Below are positions 34,890 through 41,879 of a DNA stretch of 42,140 nucleotides, one piece after another. The notes beneath the pieces were generated by a model that was not told where the DNA came from, made no database searches, and was given only the letters and a program-made list of their open reading frames with translations. The stretch covers positions 1 to 42,140 of the forward strand of contig JAAEQD010000043.1 of assembly GCA_024231855.1 (NCBI GenBank). The letters run 5' to 3'. Position numbers and translations under genes: made by a program. This DNA comes from Candidatus Zixiibacteriota bacterium (GTDB lineage: Bacteria; Zixibacteria; MSB-5A5; UBA10806; 4484-95). Positions within the stretch are counted from its first letter, which is position 1. Each line of letters starts with the position of its first letter.

Positions 34890-35690
34890 TTACAAAATCG
34901 CCTTACCCTCGGCGATACTCTTTATCGAAGTCAATTGGTAACTGGAAACCCAGTAATCGCCGAGTTCGATAAGGTATTTAGCCGAGAACCAGGCCAGGTA
35001 ACCCTCGTAATCAGCCTTTATTTTCATAACGATACGGGTTTTATCACGGCCGTCACGGCGAAGGTAATAACCGGCGCATATCTTGTTGAATTTGCTCCAG
35101 GGGAAACGGTCGCGATTTAATTCGAGAGTCAGGCTTTCGTTTTCTTTTGATTCGACTATCTCGCCGATCAGGTAGCGATCCCCGATATTAACAGTCGGGA
35201 TATCCTGCAAGACTATCTGGGCCGGTTTGTTACTGATAAAATCGAGAATGTTTATATCAAAATTCAAAACACCTTCGGTGGCCAATTGTTTTATCCAGGG
35301 GAATACTTCTTCTATAGGGGCTTCGATTGTTATTGCCCTGAAAGCCACCGTTTTCGATTCGGGCAGAAATTCATCAATTGGGTATTTGGCCTTTAATTCC
35401 TTTTCGGTGGCGCCCCAACTATTAAACGAGGGCACAATGGACGCCTGATAGAACAACAGTCCAGCGCCTATAACTATGACAATGAAGAAAAAGTAACTGC
35501 GGGCCGATACTGTCGGCAGGAAAATACCGACAATCCATTTCCAGACGAATTTCACCGCCCAGCCGACTATCAATACCGCGCCCAGAAGTACCCAAAAGGC
35601 GAACAATTCCGGGCTTTTAGCGATCAAAAACGCGGCCGCGACAATCGCCCAGATAGCGGCTGATATAACATGTTTCAGAAGACCAAACAT
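34890..35690 (-). CDS. Membrane protein with SRPBCC-like domain
   Basis: This 266-residue protein has three hydrophobic segments (VISAAIWAIVAAAFLIA, LFAFWVLLGAVLIVGW and YFFFIVIVIGAGLLFY) in the first 85 residues. A soluble domain follows with RAITIEAPIEEVFPWIKQLA, IGDRYLIGEIVE and LTLELNRDRFPWS. The IEAPIEEVFPWI stretch is typical of SRPBCC/START-like polyketide-cyclase-type proteins, which bind hydrophobic ligands in a cavity. The specific function is unknown. Confidence 0.65.
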   Translation of the reverse strand: MFGLLKHVISAAIWAIVAAAFLIAKSPELFAFWVLLGAVLIVGWAVKFVWKWIVGIFLPTVSARSYFFFIVIVIGAGLLFYQASIVPSFNSWGATEKELKAKYPIDEFLPESKTVAFRAITIEAPIEEVFPWIKQLATEGVLNFDINILDFISNKPAQIVLQDIPTVNIGDRYLIGEIVESKENESLTLELNRDRFPWSKFNKICAGYYLRRDGRDKTRIVMKIKADYEGYLAWFSAKYLIELGDYWVSSYQLTSIKSIAEGKAIL

Positions 35691-35871
35691 TTGCCCTATT
35701 ATCCCCTACGCTTTACTTTTAACTGACTCAAAGTCTTAATAGCTATCAGGCTGGCTGATTGCAATCAAAAAATAGTTTAGTTTCATACTTCGGGGAAATA
35801 TATGAACCTGAATTCTCAAGCGCAAGGGATAAATCGACTGGATTAACTAAACTGATTTCAAATTAACATTT

Positions 35872-35899
35872 GAAAAAAGGATACAAGGTAATTGTATTT
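35872..35899 (-). terminator. Candidate terminator after the selenoprotein gene
   Basis: On the minus strand ATACAA (35897-35892) pairs with TTGTAT (35886-35881) around 5 bases, then CC and six T residues (35877-35872). The stem is short and AT-rich, so strength is uncertain. It would end the parA-selW transcript. Confidence 0.5.
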
Positions 35900-35921
35900 T
35901 ACATGTGCCACGATAGATAAT

Positions 35922-36137
35922 TTAATCTATCTTCGCGAAAACTTCCTCGTTAGTAGGGAATCTGCCGGCTTTTTTCTTAGAGAAAATTAGTTCGTCGTCT
36001 TTGACAACCTCGAACACGCCGCCTCCGGATTTTATCAATTCGGCTTCGACTCCATACCGATCTTTCAATGCATCGGCCAAACTGGCCGCCTGCGGATCGT
36101 AGTTTCATTCTACGCAAAATTCGATAGATATCTTCAT
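35922..36137 (-). CDS. SelW-like (Rdx family) selenoprotein with in-frame UGA
   Basis: If the TGA at 36107-36105 is read as selenocysteine, a 71-residue protein runs from ATG 36137 to TAA 35924-35922. It opens MKISIEFCVE-U-NYDPQAAS: a strand followed by a CxxU motif (C8, U11), then LADALKDRYGVEAELIK, SGGGVFEV, LIFSKKKAGRFP and EEVFAKI. This is the complete thioredoxin-like Rdx/SelW pattern (CxxC or CxxU, SGGGVFEV, SKK..GRFP). The family's role is redox, thiol-dependent. AGGA lies 7 bases before the ATG. A SECIS-like hairpin lies just past the UGA. The alternative is a recent Cys-to-stop mutation, but the stop falls exactly on the residue that is Sec in relatives. The gene is 44 bases after parA. 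Confidence 0.85.
36070..36093 (-). promoter_or_regulatory. Bacterial SECIS-like hairpin
   Basis: Starting 11 bases after the UGA, GCA (36093-36091) and CGGCC (36088-36084) pair with GGCCG (36078-36074) and TGC (36072-36070), with a small GG/A internal loop and apical loop AGTTT. A G near the 5' side of the apical loop and this spacing fit bacterial SECIS elements read by SelB. Confidence 0.65.
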
Positions 36138-36181
36138 TGTTTTTCCTTTCGACAAATCAAATTAATTTTCAACACAAATTA

Positions 36182-37123
36182 TTAAAGATTCTCCGCGGAA
36201 TTCAGTCGCTCTTCATATACTTCAGATTCTAAGACTTCCTCAGTCCCCTCTTCATCCTGATTTGATTTCAACTCTTTATCGCCGTCAGTTGGTTCCAGAA
36301 GATCGAGATTAATGATTCTGGGGCTTTTCGCTTCAGCGGCCGCCTGTTTGAACATCTCGATTTTTTTCCTGTCGTCATCGTTAAGGATTTCCTCGGCCAA
36401 AGTCCGATAATCCTCGGCGCCATGAGAGGCCGAATAGCGCGTCACTGCATAACCCATCGATGGCGTTTCGGCCAGTTTCACGTTTTTGCGGATAAATGTC
36501 TTAAACATCAACGGTCCTAGATGTTCGGAAGCCCGCATCTGATCCAGGATGGCTTTCGACAGATTAGTCCGCGAATCATACATATTGGGCAAAATACCGG
36601 CGATTCTCAGTTTGGGGTGGAATCGTTTCTTTATCTCACCGAGTGTCTCGAAAAACGGAATTGTGCTTTCCAGCGACAAGATTTCCGTCTGAAGCGGGAT
36701 GACTATTTCATCCGACGCGCAGATCGCGTTGATCGTCAGGAGGCCATATGACGGGGCGCTGTCTATCAGGATGAAATCGTAATCGTTGAGTCGCTGTAAT
36801 TTCGGCCTAAGAACATACTCTCGTTGGCTGACTGACAGAAGCTGCGTTTCAATCGCCCGTAAATCGCGTCCGGCAGGCATAACCCAACACTTGGCTTTAC
36901 TCCACTTGACTAAAGTCTGTAAAGGATCCACTTCTCCCGTGAGTACGTCTCCCACTGTCGGCCATTGGTTGATTCCGGCCCAGCCAGTAAGACTTTTCTG
37001 AGGGTCAAGGTCGACCAGTAATACTTTAAATCCATATAAGGCCAAAGCGGCGCCAAGATTGACGCATGTTGTTGTTTTGCCAACGCCCCCTTTAAGATTT
37101 ACGATTCCGATAATTCTAGACAT
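36182..37123 (-). CDS. ParA/Soj family ATPase
   Basis: This 313-residue protein has a deviant Walker A (NLKGGVGKTTTCVNLGAAL, residues 9-27), DLDPQKSLTGW (Walker A' region), FILIDSAPSYGLLTINA (Walker B) and VIPLQTEILSLES, the ParA/MinD pattern. The final 60 residues are an acidic extension. ParA proteins move chromosomes, plasmids or other cargo; no parB lies next to it, so its cargo is unclear. GGGAG precedes the ATG. A 394-base structured leader region lies upstream, and the SelW-like gene follows closely. Confidence 0.88.
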   Translation of the reverse strand: MSRIIGIVNLKGGVGKTTTCVNLGAALALYGFKVLLVDLDPQKSLTGWAGINQWPTVGDVLTGEVDPLQTLVKWSKAKCWVMPAGRDLRAIETQLLSVSQREYVLRPKLQRLNDYDFILIDSAPSYGLLTINAICASDEIVIPLQTEILSLESTIPFFETLGEIKKRFHPKLRIAGILPNMYDSRTNLSKAILDQMRASEHLGPLMFKTFIRKNVKLAETPSMGYAVTRYSASHGAEDYRTLAEEILNDDDRKKIEMFKQAAAEAKSPRIINLDLLEPTDGDKELKSNQDEEGTEEVLESEVYEERLNSAENL

Positions 37124-37249
37124 CGTGGCTCCCTTTTAGACTGTTTCCATTAACGGTAAGACAAGCATCAGGTGCAGATCAATTAATTAGTTTTACCCAT
37201 AGGGTGTGGACCTTCAATAGACCTGGTGTATATGTCAAAGAGCAAGTAT

Positions 37250-37387
37250 CCGGCTATTTTGCCAGGCCGGGACGAAAATTCACTAACATGCATTCCGTCG
37301 ATCGGAACGCCGCCTGCTAAAAAAATTTATTGTCTTAACCAGGATTGAGGCAGCGAAACTGCCTCGCACTTGAGGTTTCTCTGGTTA
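37250..37387 (-). ncRNA. Predicted structured leader or small RNA upstream of parA
   Basis: The 394-base gap 37124-37517 has no ORF but several perfect hairpins: GAGGCAG/CTGCCTC (37347-37353 with 37359-37365, loop of 5) enclosed by TAACCAG/CTGGTTA (37336-37342 with 37381-37387), TTCCG/CGGAA (37293-37297 with 37303-37307) and CCGGC/GCCGG (37250-37254 with 37266-37270). On the minus strand a seven-T run follows the large hairpin, and CCTC/GAGG offers an alternative fold. The class is unknown. Confidence 0.4.
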
Positions 37388-37469
37388 TCAGTTTTAAATC
37401 GAAACGCCGCTATTATCAAGCAAAAACTTCGGCTTTAATAAATTATTCGAAATAGCGATCTATCCAACC

Positions 37470-37498
37470 ATTCGATTAGGAATCGACTATAATGTCAA
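37470..37498 (-). promoter_or_regulatory. Candidate promoter for the parA leader
   Basis: On the minus strand a perfect TTGACA (37498-37493), 17 bases, TCGAAT (37475-37470). A CGATT/AATCG inverted repeat (37473-37485) overlaps the -10 box and could be an operator. Confidence 0.45.
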
Positions 37499-37517
37499 AC
37501 TAACCGCTCATCAGGTC

Positions 37518-38117
37518 TCAATCAGATTGGGTCTCGGGCGAATCGTTTGAATCTTCCGCTTTTCTTTTAGCAACTACTACTTTCGACGGCCGTAATACTT
37601 TGCTGTTGAGAAAATAACCCTTCTGAACTTCTTCTATTATAATCCCATCATCTTTGTCTTCAACTTCGAGCTGCATAACCGCCTCATGAAAATTGGGATC
37701 GAAAACTTCGCCCACCGCCTTTATCTCCCTCAGACCTTGCTTTTGCAGGATTTCGCCGAATTTACTATAAATCATTTCGGTTCCCTGTTGGAAATTAGCC
37801 AAGTCATTTTGGGGATGGTTCATTGCTCTATCCATATCATCCACTACCTGGAGGAACTCAAGAATCAGGCTATTTCCGGCACTTTCAATTATTCGACTGA
37901 ATTCCCGGGCGCTGCGCTTTTTGAAATTTTCAAATTCGGCGGCCAGTCTTAAATACTTATCCTGAAGTTCTGTATATTCTTCAGATTTCTTGATATCAAC
38001 GACCGTCTTTGGACTTTTTTTCGCCGATTTGGATTTACCTGATTTTGGATCGTTTTCAACTGGGGAATTTTCTTCGGCAATTCGTGATTTATCGGAGGTT
38101 TTACTTTTCTTGGACAT
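37518..38117 (-). CDS. grpE: Nucleotide exchange factor GrpE
   Basis: This 199-residue co-chaperone releases ADP from DnaK. A Lys/Ser-rich N-terminus is followed by the long helix (EYTELQDKYLRLAAEFENFKKR), then the head domain with FDPNFHEAVMQ and VQKGYFLNSKVLRPSKVVVAK. The C-terminal beta domain is complete. It follows hrcA on the same strand, the common heat-shock order, but dnaK and dnaJ do not follow; parA does. It has its own promoter, which overlaps the end of hrcA. Confidence 0.95.
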   Translation of the reverse strand: MSKKSKTSDKSRIAEENSPVENDPKSGKSKSAKKSPKTVVDIKKSEEYTELQDKYLRLAAEFENFKKRSAREFSRIIESAGNSLILEFLQVVDDMDRAMNHPQNDLANFQQGTEMIYSKFGEILQKQGLREIKAVGEVFDPNFHEAVMQLEVEDKDDGIIIEEVQKGYFLNSKVLRPSKVVVAKRKAEDSNDSPETQSD

Positions 38118-38150
38118 TTTCCCTCATATTTCGGGTTCGACGCAGAGTCT

Positions 38151-38179
38151 TTAATATTAAAAATGAATAGTCATGTCAA
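38151..38179 (-). promoter_or_regulatory. grpE promoter
   Basis: On the minus strand a perfect TTGACA (38179-38174), 17 bases, TATTAA (38156-38151). No CIRCE operator is visible around it. Confidence 0.6.
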
Positions 38180-38181
38180 GA

Positions 38182-39225
38182 CTAATCGGAGAGAATTTCA
38201 GACAGCATCTTCGAAGTGTAATCAACCAGACTGACCAACTTCGAATATTGCATTCTGGTTGGCCCGATAATGCCAACAACGCCTTTAATTCCGCCCATAT
38301 CGTAGCTGGATGAGAGCATCGATAACTGCTCATCTTCTCCTTTTTTGTTTTTATGGCCAATCGTGATGGCAATTCCCTCGGAGATTCCGGTACGGGTCAG
38401 CATCTTATGGATTGCCTTGCGATCCTCGATTAGTTCAACCATTTTGGTCATATCCTGGGGATTTCTAAATTCTGGTTGCTGTAAAAGCTTGGACGCGCCT
38501 CCGAAATGGAGTTTCTCGTCAGATGGAAACTCCCATATTTCTTCCGGTCCCTCTACAAAAAGCTTAATCAGCTTGGGATCACCGGCATTAGCGCCTTTTA
38601 CCCTCTCGCCGATAGTCGCCTTAATCTCCTCCAGTGTCAAACCGCACAATCGCTCATTCAGAACCTCGACAGTTTCATTAATCGCCAAATCGGGCAGATT
38701 CGATTCAACTTCGATTAAAATCGATTTTACCAGCCCTGATTTAACGACCAGAACAACCATAAGCCTATTGGCGGCAACCGGGATCAATTCAAGCTTGGTC
38801 AAGATCGCCGAATCCAACTGGGGCGTTATGGTAACACCCAATTGCTGGGAAAGATTGCTTAAAACCCTGGATGTCTGTTCGAGAATTTGCCCGACGGCTG
38901 TGAATTCGGTTTTCATTTTATGCCGGATGAATTTTTTCTCCGATTCATTCAGATTTTCCGGAGTTAAGAGGTAATCGACATAACTCCGATAACCCAAATT
39001 TGTCGGCATTCGGCCGGCGGAAGTATGAGGTTGTGAAATATAGCCCATCTCCTCGAGGTCTTTGAGAGTATTCCTGATACTGGCGGCGGACAAACCGAAA
39101 TCATATTGTTTGGATAAAGTGCGAGAACCAACCGGCTCGGCCGTATTGATATAATGGTCGATTAAAGCTTTCAGAATGTCTTTTTCGCGGTCGTTTAAAT
39201 TCTCGAAACTCATAACCTTCTCCAA
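38182..39225 (-). CDS. hrcA: Heat-inducible transcription repressor HrcA
   Basis: This 347-residue protein has an N-terminal winged helix (LNDREKDILKALIDHYINTAEPVGS, SAASIRNTLKDLEEMGYISQPHTSAGR), the usual HrcA DNA-binding signature, followed by a GAF-like middle domain and a C-terminus with GGIKGVVGIIGPTRMQYSK. Length is normal. The start is 39225 or the ATG 4 codons on (39213); GGAGAAGG lies before the first. Family members repress chaperone genes through CIRCE, but no CIRCE is present here; instead a 14-bp palindrome lies upstream (39297-39310). Confidence 0.95.
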   Translation of the reverse strand: MEKVMSFENLNDREKDILKALIDHYINTAEPVGSRTLSKQYDFGLSAASIRNTLKDLEEMGYISQPHTSAGRMPTNLGYRSYVDYLLTPENLNESEKKFIRHKMKTEFTAVGQILEQTSRVLSNLSQQLGVTITPQLDSAILTKLELIPVAANRLMVVLVVKSGLVKSILIEVESNLPDLAINETVEVLNERLCGLTLEEIKATIGERVKGANAGDPKLIKLFVEGPEEIWEFPSDEKLHFGGASKLLQQPEFRNPQDMTKMVELIEDRKAIHKMLTRTGISEGIAITIGHKNKKGEDEQLSMLSSSYDMGGIKGVVGIIGPTRMQYSKLVSLVDYTSKMLSEILSD

Positions 39226-39296
39226 CTAACAAATTAAAGATTAAGACCCATCCACGCAATAACTTTATCTATAATAAACCCTTAAAAGTATAAATG

Positions 39297-39310
39297 GTTT
39301 CGGCCGAAAC
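39297..39310. promoter_or_regulatory. Perfect 14-bp palindrome upstream of hrcA
   Basis: GTTTCGGCCGAAAC is an exact palindrome 72 bases upstream of the hrcA start. It could be an operator; no sequence-based link to HrcA exists. Confidence 0.35.
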
Positions 39311-39411
39311 ACTTATGTTATACCCCTAAATGCCTGTCACTGATATAATTTCGGATGACAATCGACAGCAATGAAAAGAGTCAATTCAGTATATGGAATT
39401 CAAATATTAAT

Positions 39412-41082
39412 TTATAACTTCCCCGACCTTAAAATAGAAATCACCAGGAGTATCCCTAAAATGCCCGCGAAAAGGTAACCGATTAAACCAAGTACCGGCA
39501 GTTCGAATATCATGACACCTTTATCGACTGTCATGATCATGGAGGAGCCGACAATTAGGGCCGCTACCAGAAGCGAAACCGAGAGACGATTCGAGGAGCG
39601 ATCCATCTCCTTAATGAAAGTCTCCAGGCCGATATGCTGCATCTGAACCTGCAATTCGCCGCGGCTTAATTTGTCGGTGATCAGTCGCCATTTCCTGGGC
39701 GACTCGACCATTATCCATCTCAATTCGTCGATAATCCGCATGATATCTTTGAGAAAATTAGTGGGTTTGAATTTCCTGGCGGTTAGCTTCGTCAGATATG
39801 GCCCTATCTCGGCGACAAAGTTATATTCAGGGTAGAGCATTCTGGCCAATTCTTCATAGGTCATCAAGGCCTTGCCCAAAAGCATAAACTCCACCTGGAA
39901 TTTTATTTCATATCGATGGGAGATCGCGAAAAAGTCATCAAGGGCCGATTTCATATCTATATCCGTAAGCGACATTCGATAATACTTGACTATCATCTCG
40001 CTCAAATCCTGTTCCAGCGCTTTGAGATTGGCTTTTTCGGGAACCACACCGCTGTTTTGAAGGACCCTCACGATATCGCGGGCATCTCGAGACATAACCG
40101 TTACGACAAAATCCGCTAGCTCGTTCATTTGCGATTCGGAAAGGGTGCCCATCATCCCGAAATCGACCGGCGCTATAACTTCGTTTTCGCAAACAAACAG
40201 ATTTCCCGGATGGGGATCCGCGTGGAAAAAACCATCCTCGAAAATCATCTTCAAGACCAACCGGGAACCGTTTTTGCAGATCTGCTCGGTATCGTAACCG
40301 GCCTTTTCCAATTCGTCAACATTGGATATTTTAATGCCGACTATTTTTTCCAGAGTTAATAGTTTTGGAGTAGTGAATTTTCGATAGACTCTGGGTATTT
40401 TTACTCCCGGTTCATTACTGAAATTCTCGGAAAAAATCTCGATGTTTCGGGCTTCGTTGAGGAAATTGATCTCCTTGCGGGTAGTTCTGGCCAATTCTTC
40501 AACAACGCCTCGAGGGTCATATTGACGGCTTTCCTGAATGTTTTTTTCCAGGAGGTCAGCCACATCGTAAAGGATATTCATATCAGAATCGATGATCTTC
40601 CGAATACCTTCACGCTGAACTTTCACGACCACCGGGGTTCCATCCAGGAGCCGGGCGTCATGCACTTGTGCCAGTGAGGCGGACGCTAATGGAACTTGAT
40701 CGAATTCCTTGAAACACTCCTCAATCGGCCGGCCTAATTCGCTAACTAACATTTTTGAGGCTTGCGGCCAGGGCATGGGTTCGACCTGATCCTGCAGTTT
40801 CGATAATTCCAATATGTAGTCAACAGGCAATAAGAAGGGGCGCGTGGAAAGAACCTGTCCCAGCTTGACGAAAGTAGGGCCGAGTTCCTCCAGAGCCAAT
40901 CTGACCCTTACCGGAGTGCTTTTTCCGATGCTTGTTTTTTTTCTGGCTTTGCCCGGCCTCAATGGCGAAACCAGATTCATCCGGTAAACGATTTCGCCGA
41001 AACCATATTTTATCAGAATCCTGGCGATTTGCTGATATCTTTTAAGGTTCTGTAAGCCTTTATCGGGTCTTGGCAGCGGCAT
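39412..41082 (-). CDS. ubiB: UbiB/ABC1-family atypical kinase
   Basis: The ATG at 41082 is chosen over the GTG at 41100 because AAAGGA sits 5 bases upstream of it; this gives 556 residues. The protein has the ABC1 hallmarks: FVKLGQVLSTRP (KxGQ), ASLAQVHDA (Ala-rich loop), VVVKVQREG, KEINFLNEARN, HADPHPGNLFV and PVDFGMMG. Two C-terminal transmembrane helices (LLVAALIVGSSMIM and LGLIGYLFAGILGILLVI) are present. UbiB-type proteins support isoprenoid quinone biosynthesis as atypical ATPases or kinases. The symbol is by family; the quinone type of this organism is unknown. Confidence 0.9.
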   Translation of the reverse strand: MPLPRPDKGLQNLKRYQQIARILIKYGFGEIVYRMNLVSPLRPGKARKKTSIGKSTPVRVRLALEELGPTFVKLGQVLSTRPFLLPVDYILELSKLQDQVEPMPWPQASKMLVSELGRPIEECFKEFDQVPLASASLAQVHDARLLDGTPVVVKVQREGIRKIIDSDMNILYDVADLLEKNIQESRQYDPRGVVEELARTTRKEINFLNEARNIEIFSENFSNEPGVKIPRVYRKFTTPKLLTLEKIVGIKISNVDELEKAGYDTEQICKNGSRLVLKMIFEDGFFHADPHPGNLFVCENEVIAPVDFGMMGTLSESQMNELADFVVTVMSRDARDIVRVLQNSGVVPEKANLKALEQDLSEMIVKYYRMSLTDIDMKSALDDFFAISHRYEIKFQVEFMLLGKALMTYEELARMLYPEYNFVAEIGPYLTKLTARKFKPTNFLKDIMRIIDELRWIMVESPRKWRLITDKLSRGELQVQMQHIGLETFIKEMDRSSNRLSVSLLVAALIVGSSMIMTVDKGVMIFELPVLGLIGYLFAGILGILLVISILRSGKL

Positions 41083-41246
41083 AAGTATCCTTTCAAGCAC
41101 TGGGCAAGTTTATTTTATTGCATACGGTTATACTTATATTATCGAAAAGAATGAAGGTTTTATCAATATCTTTTGTTATTATTATTGCAAAATTATGATA
41201 AAACCCGGCTCCCCAAAGGGATTATTGTGACAAGTAACTTAAAAAA

Positions 41247-41810
41247 CTAATTACTTTCCATTTTTTTAGATATTTCCTCCAACTTGGCTGTCAGGTCTTC
41301 AATCTTCTTATTCAACTCATCGACCCTTTTGCCTAAATTGATTTTGTCCTTCACCTCAGTTACCTTGGTTTCGATACTATCTTTAATTTTTCCGGCTGAC
41401 GTTTCGAGCTTATCGGCCATTTTTTTCATAGCTTCGGTTTTCTCACCTGATGTCATCTCGCCTTTTTTAACCAGTTCATCAAATATCTCTTCAATCTTCT
41501 CCTTGGACAGATTGGCCGCGCCGACCGCGGCTAACATCAGCTTTTTCATGGCATCCATTACATCGGCCCCTTTCTCTGAAATAAGTTTTTGGATTATATT
41601 TTGATTTTTCGTCAGTGATTTCTTATCATGGGTCGAACTCGACAGCACCGTCACCAGCGTTTGCACGGTGATATCATTACCGCTTGCGTTATCGATTACC
41701 TTGACTTCGACGCCATCATCGATATATCGTCTGACATCTACGAGTTTGATAATTTTCTTTAACTCAGTATCGTAAAGCCGCCGATTCTTATATCTTTTGA
41801 TTAATTTCAA
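41247..41810 (-). CDS. PHA accumulation regulator domain fused to phasin-like coiled coil
   Basis: This 187-residue protein has an N-terminal PHB/PHA-regulator DNA-binding domain (LIKRYKNRRLYDTELKKIIKL, then VKVIDNASGNDITVQTLV). The C-terminal half (about 80-187) is phasin-like: MLAAVGAANLSKEKIEEIFDELVKKGEM, then a long coiled coil (KVTEVKDKINLGKRVDELNKKIEDLTAKLEEI). The TTG start has AAGGA upstream. Related domains are usually separate genes (repressor PhaR and phasin). No PHA synthase gene is in the window. Its promoter carries a TGC-rich palindrome, consistent with autoregulation. Confidence 0.78.
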   Translation of the reverse strand: MKLIKRYKNRRLYDTELKKIIKLVDVRRYIDDGVEVKVIDNASGNDITVQTLVTVLSSSTHDKKSLTKNQNIIQKLISEKGADVMDAMKKLMLAAVGAANLSKEKIEEIFDELVKKGEMTSGEKTEAMKKMADKLETSAGKIKDSIETKVTEVKDKINLGKRVDELNKKIEDLTAKLEEISKKMESN

Positions 41811-41833
41811 TTACCGCGTCCTTCTGTATATAT

Positions 41834-41866
41834 ATTATAGTGCACTGCACCATAAAAGTTGCAAAA
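41834..41866 (-). promoter_or_regulatory. Promoter and TGC-rich palindrome of the PHA regulator gene
   Basis: On the minus strand TTGCAA (near 41864-41859) and a perfect TATAAT (41839-41834), 19 bases apart. GTGCA-C-TGCAC (41840-41850) is a palindrome abutting the -10 box, and a third TGC lies at the -35. TGC-rich sites are the known targets of PhaR repressors. Confidence 0.5.
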
Positions 41867-41879
41867 AAATATATATTTC

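Noticed and set aside
35922..36137. SelW-like frame as a pseudogene with a nonsense mutation
   Set aside because: The only stop falls on the Sec position of the CxxU motif, the rest of the frame is intact with no other lesions, and a SECIS-like hairpin is present. Kept as an alternative, not as the main call.
38345..38974. 209-residue plus-strand ORF opposite hrcA
   Set aside because: It lies fully antisense to hrcA, has low-complexity Ser-rich content and no start signal.
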